Positions 1 to 10,530 of a DNA stretch of 64,000 bases are shown piece by piece; the stretch's first letter is position 1, and every line of letters starts with the position of its first letter. The translations under genes and the position numbers were made by a program. Source of the stretch: Collinsella aerofaciens (lineage in GTDB: Bacteria; Actinomycetota; Coriobacteriia; Coriobacteriales; Coriobacteriaceae). The stretch lies in contig NZ_SPFO01000001.1 in assembly GCF_005845035.1 (NCBI RefSeq), positions 62,001 to 126,000 of the forward strand, read 5' to 3'. The notes under the pieces are model-generated. The model saw nothing but the letters and a program-made list of their open reading frames with translations, searched no databases and was not told the DNA's origin.

Positions 1-54
1 CGCGTTACCCTAATGGGCGCATTGTTTCCAAATCGTTAACGAGGAGTTGCCGTA

Positions 55-1077
55 ATGGCCGACGAGCACGAAACAGAAAGCAAGGCATGGGCGATTGAGG
101 CCGCCGCTGCAGAGGCGGCATCGCGTGCTGCCGAGGAGGTGCATCGTCCTCCCGTGGTGCCGATGGAGCGCGTGGTCGATCGCACCGATATCGAGCGCGG
201 CGAGCGTGCCGGTCAAAAGCGCAGCCAGGAGCCGGGCTTCCCGCGCTTTTTTGCCGAGCTCAATCTGGGTCTGATTCTTACGGCCTTTGCCATCGTTGCG
301 TTTAAAACCCCTAATCACTTTGCTTTTGGCGGCACCTCGGGCGTGTCGGTCATTCTGTCCACGCTGTTCCCGACTCTGCCCGTCGGCGTCTTTATGTGGA
401 TTATCAACGCGGTTCTCGTCGTTTTGGGCTTTATCTTTTTGGAGCGCAAGGCAATCCTGTGGAGTGTCTTCGCCTCGTTTGCGCTTTCGGCCTACGTCTC
501 GCTGTTTGAGCTCTTCATTCCGACCGATGTCTCGATGACGGGCGATATGTGGCTCGACCTGTGCTTTGCCGTCATCTTGCCGGCGCTCGGCAGCGCTATT
601 GTCTTTGACATCGGCGCCTCGACGGGTGGCACGGACATTCTTGCCATGATCCTCAAGCGCCGCACCACGCTCGAGATTGGCCGCGCCCTGCTGCTGGTCG
701 ATATCGGTATCGTGACCATCGCGGCCTTCTTGTACGGCCCGCGTGTCGGTCTGTATTGCGTGCTCGGCCTGTTTGCCAAGACGCTTGTGGTCGACAAAGC
801 CATTGAGAGCATTCACCTGCGCAAAGTCTGCACGGTCATTTGTTCCGAGCCCCTTAAGGTCGAGGAGTTTATCGTCAAGCATCTCAACCGCACGGCGACC
901 ATCAGCCGCGGCTACGGTGCCTTCTCGGGCAAGTGTGTGACGGTGATCATGAGCGTGCTGAGCCGTCGCGAGGCCGTGCAACTGCGCCGCTATGCGCGCG
1001 AAGTCGATCCAGGTGCCTTTATCACGATCGTCGACAGCTCCGAGATCGTCGGCAAGGGCTTCCGCGGAACGAACTAG
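55..1077 (+). CDS. YitT family membrane protein (DUF161 + DUF2179)
   Basis: 340-residue integral membrane protein. After a charged cytosolic N-terminus of about 75 residues there are several hydrophobic segments (about residues 78-240) typical of the YitT membrane domain, including a glycine-rich stretch with GGTDILAMI. The last 85 residues form the soluble DUF2179 domain (RKVCTVICSEP..., ending VDSSEIVGKGFRGTN), which is the usual C-terminus of this family. The transported substrate of YitT proteins is not established. The ATG is preceded by GAGGAG about ten bases upstream. It appears monocistronic. The family call is firm, the function is unknown. The N-terminal extension is longer than in Bacillus YitT and rich in Ala/Glu. 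Confidence 0.88.
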   Translation: MADEHETESKAWAIEAAAAEAASRAAEEVHRPPVVPMERVVDRTDIERGERAGQKRSQEPGFPRFFAELNLGLILTAFAIVAFKTPNHFAFGGTSGVSVILSTLFPTLPVGVFMWIINAVLVVLGFIFLERKAILWSVFASFALSAYVSLFELFIPTDVSMTGDMWLDLCFAVILPALGSAIVFDIGASTGGTDILAMILKRRTTLEIGRALLLVDIGIVTIAAFLYGPRVGLYCVLGLFAKTLVVDKAIESIHLRKVCTVICSEPLKVEEFIVKHLNRTATISRGYGAFSGKCVTVIMSVLSRREAVQLRRYAREVDPGAFITIVDSSEIVGKGFRGTN

Positions 1078-1227
1078 CGCGGACACACTCATCAAACAAT
1101 CGAAAAGCGCCTCGCGCGTTGCAAATACGTCATCTAAGAGCATTTGTCCTCACATTGGGTGATAATGATGCCAAAGACATCGTTTGCGATCCAGGTGATT
1201 CGCTCTAGATACGAAGGGATGATTTCG

Positions 1228-2535
1228 ATGTTCTGTTCGCAGTGTGGCGCTCCTATGGGCGATAACGACAAGTTCTGCGGTGCGTGCGGTGCTCCTAATG
1301 CTGGTGCTGCAGCTTCCACCCCTCAGGGTCAACCTCAGCAATTTGTCCCTCAGCCTCCCATGAACGCGTCCAAGGGCTGTGTGGCTCAGGCGTTTGAGGA
1401 TATGACCAAGACTCCGGGCGTGCTGCAGCGCGTGTGCCAGATTGCTTTTTTGCCGGCGCTTATCTGTGTCGTGTCGGTACTCGTGTTGTTTATTCCCGTT
1501 ATTGGCGGTATTGCAGCTGCCATCGGCTTTTTGGCTGCCTACGTGGCGAGCGTGTGCGGTTCGGGCTTTGGCATCGAGTGGGGTCGCGATCTGTCGCTTA
1601 AGATCGATGACGGCATGGAGCGTCCGTTGATGCGTTCCACGTCGTTTGGCCTCGGAGTCTTTTCGAGCGTTATTTCGGTCGTGCTCGAGGTTATCGCTGC
1701 CATTCCCGTGATCGGTGTAGCGCTTTCGCTGGTGGAGGGCGTGGTAATTGGCGCTGCGGGCTCGTATTCTTATTACGGCTCTTATGCGCTCGAGGCTGCG
1801 CTGTTTGGCTCGCTTGGCTTGCTCGTTCTGGCTATGATTGTCACGGCGGTCCTGGGGGTCTTCTTTAAGATGTTCGCCGACATTGCCGTGATGCATTTTG
1901 CGGTGACCGGTCGCGTCGAGAGCGCGTTTTCGCTCGATAAGGTCTGGGCGGCCTTTAAGAACAACAAGACCAAGCTGTTCTGCGCTTCGTGGCTTCCCGA
2001 GTTTTTGACTGGCCTGGTCGCCAACGTTGTCACATGGATCTTGACGGTTGTCTTTGGCGCCATTGCCTCTGTCGGTATGTATAGTTACTACTATCGTCCT
2101 ACGGTTATTGAGGCGCTTGTTACCGGCGGTGGCATCACACTCGTGCTGTTCCTGGTGCTGGTCGCTTTCGTCACCGTATTTCTTACGGTCTTTGGCAAGA
2201 TGCTCAAGCACCGTGCCGTTGGCTATTGGGTTGCACGTTATGCAAGCGAGTGGGCCGACGAGGACAAGGACGACGTCCTGACTTTTGTGCTCCCGGGTGA
2301 GAAGAAGCCTGCTCCTGCGGGATTCAATCCCACGGCAGCCACTGGTGCTGCGCCTGCCCCGGCGCCCGCGCCTGCACCTGCCCCGGCACCCGCGCCTGCC
2401 CCTGCCCCGGCACCTGCTCCTGTCCCCGCACCGGCGTCCGGGGCGACGCCTGCGGAGCCCGATTGGGATGCCGTTGCCACGCCGGCGGATGAGCCGGGCG
2501 ATAATCCTGCTGCCGAAAACAATCAAACCGAATAG
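1228..2535 (+). CDS. Zinc-ribbon, multi-pass membrane protein with Ala-Pro tail
   Basis: 435 residues if started at the ATG at 1228, chosen because GAAGGGA lies just upstream and the protein then opens directly with a zinc ribbon (MFCSQCGAPMG, then CGACG), exactly like the next gene. A reading frame extends further upstream but has no ribosome site. Residues about 60-370 hold several hydrophobic spans with the layout of DUF4013-like proteins (a weak resemblance, from memory of the family). The C-terminus after residue 370 is a low-complexity Ala-Pro repeat followed by an acidic tail. Function unknown; the zinc ribbon plus membrane domain suggests a membrane-anchored assembly or regulatory role, which is inference only. 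Confidence 0.75.
   Translation: MFCSQCGAPMGDNDKFCGACGAPNAGAAASTPQGQPQQFVPQPPMNASKGCVAQAFEDMTKTPGVLQRVCQIAFLPALICVVSVLVLFIPVIGGIAAAIGFLAAYVASVCGSGFGIEWGRDLSLKIDDGMERPLMRSTSFGLGVFSSVISVVLEVIAAIPVIGVALSLVEGVVIGAAGSYSYYGSYALEAALFGSLGLLVLAMIVTAVLGVFFKMFADIAVMHFAVTGRVESAFSLDKVWAAFKNNKTKLFCASWLPEFLTGLVANVVTWILTVVFGAIASVGMYSYYYRPTVIEALVTGGGITLVLFLVLVAFVTVFLTVFGKMLKHRAVGYWVARYASEWADEDKDDVLTFVLPGEKKPAPAGFNPTAATGAAPAPAPAPAPAPAPAPAPAPAPAPVPAPASGATPAEPDWDAVATPADEPGDNPAAENNQTE
2350..2436 (+). repeat. Ala-Pro coding microrepeat
   Basis: In-frame tandem GCN-CCN units encode an alternating Ala-Pro tail in the preceding protein. Both strands are open here in several frames, which produces spurious proline-rich and glycine-rich reading frames. 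Such units can expand or contract by slippage without breaking the frame. Confidence 0.8.
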
Positions 2536-2542
2536 CCGGTCG

Positions 2543-2579
2543 AGGCGCCCTGGGCAACTGAGCCCGGGGTGCCTTTTTC
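2543..2579 (+). terminator. Rho-independent terminator
   Basis: A 13-bp GC-rich stem (AGGCGCCCTGGGC with its complement, containing wobble pairs) and a 6-base loop are followed by TTTTTCT, directly after the stop codon of the zinc-ribbon membrane protein. Confidence 0.85.
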
Positions 2580-2730
2580 TACTGCGAAAGCAAGAAAATG
2601 CCTGGGAAAACGGTTGCAGCAAAATTTCTCGGAAATTGGTCAATGTTGCGCAACAACGTCGCGGCTATTGTTGAGAACGTAGACGTGTAAGGTTTGAAGG
2701 CGTGCGACGCCTTAGGAAAAGGAGAGGCTC

Positions 2731-3339
2731 ATGTTCTGTCCCACTTGTGGTTCTCCCATTTCGGATGATGCCAAATTCTGCCCTGTTTGCGGATCCGCCG
2801 TTGGTGCCGCTTCTGCCGCTGCGGCCCCGCAGCCCCAGCCCGCTCCGGCCCAGGCTATTCAGCCCGCGCCCCAGCCTCAGCAGCAGTACACCGGTCAATA
2901 CGCCCAACAGTCAGCATCCGCTCCGATGGGCTATGACCCCATTAAGGCTGACCGCAGCCTGATCGGCTGGCTGCTGCTCTCTCTTGTGACCTGCGGTATC
3001 TATTCGTTCTACTTCCTGTATTGCTTGGCACGCGACGTCAACACGTTGTGTCAGGATGACGGCGATTACACGCCGGGTCTGGCGGAATTCATCCTTCTAT
3101 CGTTTGTGACCTGCGGCTTCTACGCGTACTACTGGTATTACAAGATTGGCAACCGCCTGCAGGCCAACGCTCCTCGCTACGGCCTGGTGTTCCAGGAAAA
3201 CGGCACCACCGTTCTTCTGTGGCAGATCTTCGGCGCGCTCCTGTGCGGCCTTGGTCCCATCTTCGCTATGAACATCGTCATCAATAATACCAATGCCATG
3301 GCAACGGCTTACAACACTCGCCTTGGCGCTCGTGCCTAA
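2731..3339 (+). CDS. Zinc-ribbon DUF4234 membrane protein
   Basis: 202 residues. It begins with a CxxC zinc ribbon (MFCPTCGSPISDDAKFCPVCG), followed by a Pro/Gln/Ala linker to about residue 75 and then four hydrophobic spans. The repeated pattern LLLSLVTCGIYSFYFLY and ILLSFVTCGFYAYYWYY is the DUF4234 signature. AAAGGAGAGG lies just upstream of the ATG. It resembles its upstream neighbour in N-terminal design but is separated from it by a terminator, so it has its own promoter somewhere in 2580-2720. No function is known for DUF4234; the family often travels with other zinc-ribbon membrane proteins. Confidence 0.85.
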   Translation: MFCPTCGSPISDDAKFCPVCGSAVGAASAAAAPQPQPAPAQAIQPAPQPQQQYTGQYAQQSASAPMGYDPIKADRSLIGWLLLSLVTCGIYSFYFLYCLARDVNTLCQDDGDYTPGLAEFILLSFVTCGFYAYYWYYKIGNRLQANAPRYGLVFQENGTTVLLWQIFGALLCGLGPIFAMNIVINNTNAMATAYNTRLGARA

Positions 3340-3352
3340 CAATAAGGGCGGC

Positions 3353-3829
3353 GTGAACAGCTTCCAGGGACATAGGGGCACGGCAGAGCTCCTTCGCCGC
3401 GCCCTTTTTTGCACCGGCGCGCTCTTTGTCGCCTGGCTCGCGCTCTACCTGCTCGACATTGGCTGCATTTTTCGATTGATGACGGGCATTCCTTGTCCGG
3501 GATGCGGCATGACGAGGGCGTGGCTGGCGGCGCTGCGCCTCGATTATGCGGCTGCCTTTGCCTACCATCCGCTGTTTTGGGTGGTGCCGATTGCGTTTGT
3601 GCTCGCGTTCGTGCGCGAGGAGGTGGCATCGAGCAAGCTAAAGCGTGGTATCGACATTGCGGTCACCGTGTTGTGTGTGCTGGTCGTCGTCGTATGGATC
3701 GTGCGCCTCATCAATCCGGCAGATGCCGGTCTGCTCTTTGGCGGCTATGCGCCCGCCGGAGTTCCCGACGATATCATCCACCTCGAACCCCCACGCTGGC
3801 TCACCATCCTTCGCTCTTACCTGGCGTGA
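3353..3829 (+). CDS. DUF2752 family membrane protein
   Basis: 158 residues with a GTG start at 3353, chosen because AAGGG precedes it and it lies 13 bases after the stop of the DUF4234 gene; an ATG at 3293 would overlap that gene and lacks a ribosome site. The diagnostic motif is CPGCGMTRAWLAAL (about residues 46-59), present in all DUF2752 proteins, flanked by two or three membrane spans. Function unknown. The tight spacing says it is co-transcribed with the DUF4234 gene, a pairing also seen in other Gram-positives (recalled, not checked). Confidence 0.85.
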   Translation: MNSFQGHRGTAELLRRALFCTGALFVAWLALYLLDIGCIFRLMTGIPCPGCGMTRAWLAALRLDYAAAFAYHPLFWVVPIAFVLAFVREEVASSKLKRGIDIAVTVLCVLVVVVWIVRLINPADAGLLFGGYAPAGVPDDIIHLEPPRWLTILRSYLA

Positions 3830-3861
3830 CGGAGGACGCGCTAGAAAAACGGTCGACACAT

Positions 3862-3906
3862 AAGCGGGGGCGAACGTTGAGATAACGTCCGCCCCCGCTT
3901 TGCTTT
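3862..3906. terminator. Bidirectional terminator between convergent genes
   Basis: A 17-base arm (AAGCGGGGGCGAACGTT) pairs with its near-perfect complement across a 5-base loop, between the DUF2752 gene (plus) and the M20 hydrolase (minus). A-rich and T-rich flanks on both sides suit termination in both directions. Confidence 0.8.
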
Positions 3907-3935
3907 AGCCAGGCTGTTATGGATGGGCGTGACGG

Positions 3936-5399
3936 CTACTCGTCGCGCTTTTCCTCGTGGCGAGCGGCAGCCCGCGCATCGTGGATGCCCTTGATTGCAG
4001 CATGGCGGGCGGTGCGAGCATCGTGCATGGCGTCGCGCGCCTCAGCGGCCGTGGCCTTGGCAGAGCGCAGCTTGGCGGCCAAGTCGGGGTTGGTCTCGGC
4101 AACCGCGGCGATCGTGGGGCCGTCGAGCTCCTCTTGCGTGGGCTCGGCCAAAAAGTCGATAGCATACTGGGCGGCCACCATGGAGCCCTTTGCCAGCACG
4201 GTCTCGTCAATCTTGTAGAAGCAAGAATGTTGGGCGTACGTGGCGCCAATCTTGGGGTTGCGCGTACCTACAAAGGCGAGCACGCCCGGCACACGGCGCA
4301 GGTACTCCGAAAAATCCTCACCCGAAAGCGTGCCGCGGTAATGGCCTTGGCCGGCGGGACCTAGACACTTAATTACGGCCTGACGGCAGCGCTCGCTCGA
4401 GGCCGCGTCGTTTTCGACCTTGTAGTTGGCGATGGTGTAGTCGGTGAGCTCTGCCTCGGCGCCCAAGGCCGCCGCGGTATGCTCCACGATGCGGCGCATA
4501 AGCTCCGGCATTTCCTCGTGGGTTGAATCGCCGTAGGTGCGTACTGTGCCGGCGAGGTAGGCCGTGCCGGCGATAACGTTGCGCGCGGTGCCGCCGTGCA
4601 GCTCGCCGACGGTGATGACGGCCGGCTCGTAGGGGCTGATCTCGCGCGAGACGATGGTCTGCAGGGCGTTGACAATCTCGGCGGCAACCATAACGGCGTC
4701 GTGGCCGCGCTGGGGCATGGCGCCGTGGCACGAGGTACCGCGGACATCGATGCGGAACCAGTCGGTATTGGCCATGCGCGGGCCGGGCTCGCAGCTTACG
4801 GTGCCGGCGTCGACCTCGCTCCAGATGTGCGCGGCGTAGGCACCATCGACGCCGTCGAGCACGCCCGTGCCGATCATGAGTTTGGCGCCTTGGCCGTTTT
4901 CCTCACTGGGCTGGAAGACGATGCGGGCCTCGCCGTGGATGTCGTCTGTCATATGGCGCAGGATCTGCAGCGTGCCGAGCATCATGGCGATGTGGCAGTC
5001 GTGGCCGCAGGCGTGCATGCAGCCCTCGTTGACGCTGGAGAAATCCTCGCCGGTCTGCTCGGTGACGGGCAGGGCGTCGATGTCGGCGCGCAGCAGGATG
5101 CGGCGGCGTGGCGTGCCGTCCTCGCGGTAGGCATCCGGCGCGGTACCGCGAAGCGTTGCCACCAAGCCGGTCTTGAGCGGACGCTCGTAGGGGATATTCA
5201 TGGCGTCGAGCTGGTTGGCGATGTCGGAGGTCGTGCGCTCCTCGGCGAGGCTCAGCTCCGGGTGCTTATGGAAGTGCCGGCGCTGCTTGATGATATATGG
5301 TTCAAACTCGGTAGCGATATCTTGGATGGCCGCGGTGACGTCGTCAGCCGCGCGAGCCTCGGTCGCCGCCATAATCTGCTGTGCCTTGGTCTTCGTCAT
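3936..5399 (-). CDS. M20 family metallo-amidohydrolase
   Basis: 487 residues. The start at 5399 has AAGGAG in the right place on the minus strand; the frame stays open much further upstream but that part is antisense to the divergent gene. It is an M20D/amidohydrolase of the hippuricase-IAA-amino acid hydrolase type: HKHPELS near residue 46, metal-ligand region MHACGHDCHIAMMLG, and PSEENGQGAKLMI around the catalytic Glu. The enzyme removes an acyl or aminoacyl group from an amino acid or peptide; the actual substrate cannot be read from sequence. Unusual: the last 70 residues (after YAIDFLAEPTQEELDGP) form an Ala/Arg-rich, probably helical tail not present in typical members of about 390 residues. 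Confidence 0.88.
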   Translation of the reverse strand: MTKTKAQQIMAATEARAADDVTAAIQDIATEFEPYIIKQRRHFHKHPELSLAEERTTSDIANQLDAMNIPYERPLKTGLVATLRGTAPDAYREDGTPRRRILLRADIDALPVTEQTGEDFSSVNEGCMHACGHDCHIAMMLGTLQILRHMTDDIHGEARIVFQPSEENGQGAKLMIGTGVLDGVDGAYAAHIWSEVDAGTVSCEPGPRMANTDWFRIDVRGTSCHGAMPQRGHDAVMVAAEIVNALQTIVSREISPYEPAVITVGELHGGTARNVIAGTAYLAGTVRTYGDSTHEEMPELMRRIVEHTAAALGAEAELTDYTIANYKVENDAASSERCRQAVIKCLGPAGQGHYRGTLSGEDFSEYLRRVPGVLAFVGTRNPKIGATYAQHSCFYKIDETVLAKGSMVAAQYAIDFLAEPTQEELDGPTIAAVAETNPDLAAKLRSAKATAAEARDAMHDARTARHAAIKGIHDARAAARHEEKRDE

Positions 5400-5555
5400 G
5401 GTCGATTTGCTCCTTGCTGGGTTGATCGCAAAATCGTACAGGCTCTCTCCAGTATGCCACCTGCCGCTAGGGCTGGTAAAGTTGCCGTTTGCCGCTTGGG
5501 GTTTTGTTACAAGGGCGGGGGAGTACACTCGGGGGTGTTGAATTTCCTGCCAGAG

Positions 5556-7205
5556 ATGGGGATGCCCATGCAACATATCGATCGGATTATCCGCTCCAAG
5601 AACGTCTTTACCGCGCAAGACGGCATCGATACCACCCGCGAGCTGGCGATTGCCATCGCAGGCGACCGTATCGTCGCAGTCGGTGCGCCCGATGACGTGA
5701 TCGCCGCCGCTCCTGCCGCTACGTCGGTTATCGACTACGGCGAGCAGTTTGTCTGCCCCGGTTTCCATGACGCTCATCTGCACTTCTTCCATACCTCGGT
5801 CGGTTCCTCACCGTACATGCTCATGGATATGGGCACGTCCGAGGCGGCGCTGGTGCAACATGCGCTCGAGTTTTCCCAGGACCTGCCCGACGACGCTTGG
5901 GTTGTGACGCAGGGCTGGCGCGACTACCGTTGGGACCCGCCCGAGCATCCTACCAAGGCGTCGCTCGATGCGGCATTCCCCGATCGTCCCTGTGTTATGT
6001 ATTCGGGCGACGGGCACACGCTTTGGCTCAACAGCCGCGCACTCGAGGCGCTCGGCGTCACACGCGACAGCGAGCCGCCAGCGGGCGGCAGCTACGACAA
6101 GGATGCAAACGGCGAGCTCACGGGCATTGCTCACGAGGCGGCTGCCATGCAGCTGCTACCGCGCTGCCTTGAGTGGCTGGGCGAGGATCGCATCGCAAGC
6201 GCTTACGCCGATCAAATGAGGCGGATGGCCGAGCAGGGCATCACCTCGATATGCGATATGTCGCTCATGCCCATGCCGGGCTGCGATTTTATCCGCGACG
6301 ACGTCTATGACAAGCTGCAGGCAGCCGGCAAGTTGGGCATCCGAGCCCATCTGTTCCCCACGCTGTTGGATGACCAGTCGCGCTTGGAAGAGCTGCAGAC
6401 CCGCTACGCGAACAACGCGCTGCTCTCGGCGCCAGGCTTTAAGCAGTTCTTCGACGGCGTGTCGAGCGAACACACGGCCTATCTCACCGAGCCCTATACC
6501 AATCCGCGCTTCCCGGGCGACCAGGGCCGTCTGACGGTTCCCGCCGAGCGCATGCGCAAGCTAGTTCTGGCGGCCGCGGAGCGCGGCCACACCGTGCGCA
6601 TCCACGTCATCGGCGACGGTGCGATTCATGCCGCGCTCGATATCTTTGAGGAGGCCTCCGACCTGTACGGGCTGCCCCAGCACGGCCATAACACGCTCGA
6701 GCACCTGGAGAACCTTCTGCCCGAGGACATCGACCGCCTGCGCAAGCTCAACGTGGTTGCTTCGAGCCAGCCCTGCCACATTACACTCGACCCGGGTGGC
6801 CCGGAGCGCGACCTGGGCCTGGAGCGCAGCCGCATCATGTGGCCGTTCGCAACCTATAAGCAGCGCGGCATTCGCCAAGCCTTCGGTACCGACAGCCCCA
6901 TCACAGCTGTTACCAGCATGAACGTGCTCTACACGGCTATCACGCGCCAGGACCCCAAAAGCCACTGGCCCGAGGGCGGCTGGCTGCCGAGCGAGCGCAT
7001 CGATGCGGCAACAGCCCTGCGCAACTACACCCTGGGCAGCGCCTACGCGGCAGGCGACGAGCAAAACCTCGGCAGCCTGGAACTCGGCAAATACGCCGAT
7101 CTGGTAGTCCTGGACCAAAACCCGCTCACCGTTGACCCCCAAGACCTCCAGGCCACAAAAATTCAGGCCACCTACCTGGCAGGTAACTTGATTTACGAGC
7201 GCTAA
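5556..7205 (+). CDS. YtcJ-like amidohydrolase (amidohydrolase 3)
   Basis: 549 residues from the ATG at 5556; ATGs at 5562 and 5568 are equally possible because no strong ribosome site separates them. The frame continues upstream over the divergent gene and that part is rejected. It is a TIM-barrel amidohydrolase of the YtcJ group: composite beta-sandwich N-terminus, metal motif PGFHDAHLHF, a QGWRDYRWD segment, HVIGDGAIHAALDI, then FGTDSPIT and the C-terminal LELGKYADLVVLDQNPL return to the sandwich. Such enzymes hydrolyse amide or formamide bonds; the substrate is unknown. It shares a 156-bp divergent promoter region with the M20 hydrolase, so the two may act on related substrates. Confidence 0.88.
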   Translation: MGMPMQHIDRIIRSKNVFTAQDGIDTTRELAIAIAGDRIVAVGAPDDVIAAAPAATSVIDYGEQFVCPGFHDAHLHFFHTSVGSSPYMLMDMGTSEAALVQHALEFSQDLPDDAWVVTQGWRDYRWDPPEHPTKASLDAAFPDRPCVMYSGDGHTLWLNSRALEALGVTRDSEPPAGGSYDKDANGELTGIAHEAAAMQLLPRCLEWLGEDRIASAYADQMRRMAEQGITSICDMSLMPMPGCDFIRDDVYDKLQAAGKLGIRAHLFPTLLDDQSRLEELQTRYANNALLSAPGFKQFFDGVSSEHTAYLTEPYTNPRFPGDQGRLTVPAERMRKLVLAAAERGHTVRIHVIGDGAIHAALDIFEEASDLYGLPQHGHNTLEHLENLLPEDIDRLRKLNVVASSQPCHITLDPGGPERDLGLERSRIMWPFATYKQRGIRQAFGTDSPITAVTSMNVLYTAITRQDPKSHWPEGGWLPSERIDAATALRNYTLGSAYAAGDEQNLGSLELGKYADLVVLDQNPLTVDPQDLQATKIQATYLAGNLIYER

Positions 7206-8126
7206 GTATTCATGCCGTACCGTTAAGCGCGGCTCGGACAGCCTATTTTGGGATAGCGCTCGAGTCGCGTTTGTTTGCCGGTGGGGATTTGTTAGGAGCG
7301 TCCCCGCTCTGATGGATTTGGGCGCAGGGCGGATGCGCCGCTGCCCTGCGCGCTCAATTTGGACATCAGCAATGCTGCCTCTTGGTGTTTTGCATACTTC
7401 CCATTACAGATTGCATAAAAAGGCTGGGATATTCTTCCTGATCCTGATGTACCCCCGCCCGTGCCGTGCAAAAAACGGAGTATTCAGCACCGCGAGCTCT
7501 GCCGGTGCCGCTGCAGTCGGGTAGCATTGTGGAGATCGACGTCATTTTGGGGTCCGACGTGGCGCGAGGCATGCTTGTTTGTCTCGACGAGGCCTGTCTG
7601 CCGACCCAAATCGCCGGTCGAAGGCTACCGTGGGACTAATTAGATGCGCCCGGTGCGTATGCATTTGTCCCGGCCTGCTGAAAACTCCCAAAAATGCACG
7701 GTGCTCCCCAGGGGACCCGTGCTCGCAACGAAAACCATGCTCATGTCGCTATCCGCATCGCCTTTTTGCTGCACTGACTTTTCTGAATGCCGGGCTCGAA
7801 TTAGTTAACCTGCCTCCCGTGTGGCTCCGGAGGGGCGGGGCATAAGGTTTATCGCGAGTTCCGCACGAGCCGAAGGCCACTTAATGTGGCCTTCGTGCGA
7901 GCAGGACTGCCCGAGCAGGAAACCTTATGCCCCGCCCCTCCGGAGCCACACGGGAGCCACTGCTAAGTTATCCCCCGGCATTCAGAAAATCTAAGTGCCA
8001 AAAAATAAGATTTTTTGACTCTGTGTTGTATAACCCGCCATTCGTGGGTACCATTCAACGCGTACGCAAACAAAAAGGGTTAATTCGCGTGGTATAACCG
8101 CGCGGCCCAAAAAGGAGGAGACAAGC
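7206..8126. other. 921-bp intergenic region before groES, no convincing gene
   Basis: No reading frame here has a ribosome site, plausible composition and family resemblance. It holds a 9-bp hairpin at 7322-7351, a very long nested inverted repeat (described separately), and a leader with two GGTATAAC/TGTATAAC hexamer contexts at about 8027-8034 and 8091-8098 that could be -10 elements for groESL. No CIRCE element (TTAGCACTC with its complement) and no HAIR-type repeat were seen. Confidence 0.6.
7815..7955. repeat. Giant nested inverted repeat upstream of groESL
   Basis: Two perfect 36-base arms (7815-7850 and 7920-7955) enclose 69 bases that contain a further hairpin (GCACGAGCCGAAGGCCAC pairing with GTGGCCTTCGTGC, 5-base loop). 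Outside the perfect arms the pairing resumes imperfectly, ending in TTCTGAATGCCGG at about 7781 and its complement at about 7976, so the whole structure spans about 210 bases. No poly-T tract follows, so it is not a standard terminator. Confidence 0.85.
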
Positions 8127-8420
8127 ATGTCGTCTTTGAAGCCGCTTGCAGATCGTGTTCTGGTCAAGCCCGACGAGGCCGAGCAGAAGACCGCTTCCGG
8201 TCTGTATATCGCCAGCAACGCTCAGGAGAAGCCGCAGCGCGGCACCATCGTTGCCGTGGGCGCCGGCAAGGTCAACGACAAGGGTGAGCGCATCCCCATG
8301 GACGTCAAGGTTGGCGACGTTGTCATCTACGGTAAGTTCGGTGGCAACGAGGTCAAGGTCGACGGCGAGAAGTATCTGCTGATGCGCGCCGACGACATCT
8401 ACGCCGTCGTCGAGGCCTAG
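8127..8420 (+). CDS. groES: GroES co-chaperonin
   Basis: 97 residues, the full length of the family. It opens SLKPLADRVLVKPDEAEQKT, contains the mobile loop region TASGLYIASNAQEKPQRG and ends DDIYAVVE. GroES heptamers cap GroEL and close the folding chamber in the cytosol. AAAAAGGAGGAG precedes the ATG. The groEL gene follows after 96 bases, the normal bicistronic arrangement. The usual heat-shock operator CIRCE is not visible upstream, so control may be by another repressor or by sigma factor promoter alone. Confidence 0.98.
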   Translation: MSSLKPLADRVLVKPDEAEQKTASGLYIASNAQEKPQRGTIVAVGAGKVNDKGERIPMDVKVGDVVIYGKFGGNEVKVDGEKYLLMRADDIYAVVEA

Positions 8421-8438
8421 TCTCGTCAGAATCTCTGA

Positions 8439-10154
<1,716 letters not shown>

Positions 10155-10180
10155 GGCCGACAAGGTCTAGAACTCCCACC

Positions 10181-10325
10181 GGGAATCCGGGGGCGTGACG
10201 GGGCTTCTCTCCGGAACGTCCTCGGACATGCAAAGAGGCTCCGCATCGCGCTTCGCGCTGCGGAGCCTCTTTGCGTCCAGTGCGGAATGTTCCGGAGAGA
10301 AGCCCCGTCACGCCCCCGGATTCCC
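10181..10325. repeat. Giant nested inverted repeat downstream of groEL
   Basis: Two perfect 37-base arms (10181-10217 and 10289-10325) enclose a second perfect 16-bp stem (10230-10245 with 10259-10274) whose loop itself can pair (GCGCTTCGCGC). The layout is the same as the element upstream of groES although the sequences differ. It starts 26 bases after the groEL stop codon. It could terminate transcription by strength of structure, but it lacks a U tract. Confidence 0.85.
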
Positions 10326-10490
10326 TGCGTTTACGGCCTTGAGGTCGGCGGGCGGAGAAAGTGGTTGTTGGGGATACGTGTCCCGGTCGCTGTTTCGCGG
10401 CTTTGCCGCGAAAGGCGCGTCACTTTGGGATGGGTGGGGAGCGTGGTTGTTGCGGCAACTGATCCCCACCATAAATTACCCTCGGCATAC

Positions 10491-10518
10491 TTGCGCGAAC
10501 GATTGCTCGTGCTACACT
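10491..10518 (+). promoter_or_regulatory. Probable sigma-70-type promoter of the riboflavin transporter operon
   Basis: TTGCGC at 10491-10496, a 16-base spacer, and TACACT at 10513-10518, placed just upstream of the FMN riboswitch start. The position relative to the aptamer supports it more than the match quality does. Confidence 0.5.
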
Positions 10519-10530
10519 TGCAATTGCTGT

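Noticed and set aside
2238-2674. Gly/Ala- and Arg/Pro-rich frames over the Ala-Pro repeat
   Set aside because: Low-complexity repeats open several frames; only the zinc-ribbon protein frame has a start, a family match and a terminator.
4596-5555. Long N-terminal extension of the YtcJ-like amidohydrolase
   Set aside because: It lies antisense to the M20 hydrolase gene and its divergent promoter; homologous sequence begins only at about 5568.
7579-7845. 88-codon frame upstream of groES
   Set aside because: It runs into the giant inverted repeat, has irregular Cys/Arg-rich composition and no ribosome site.
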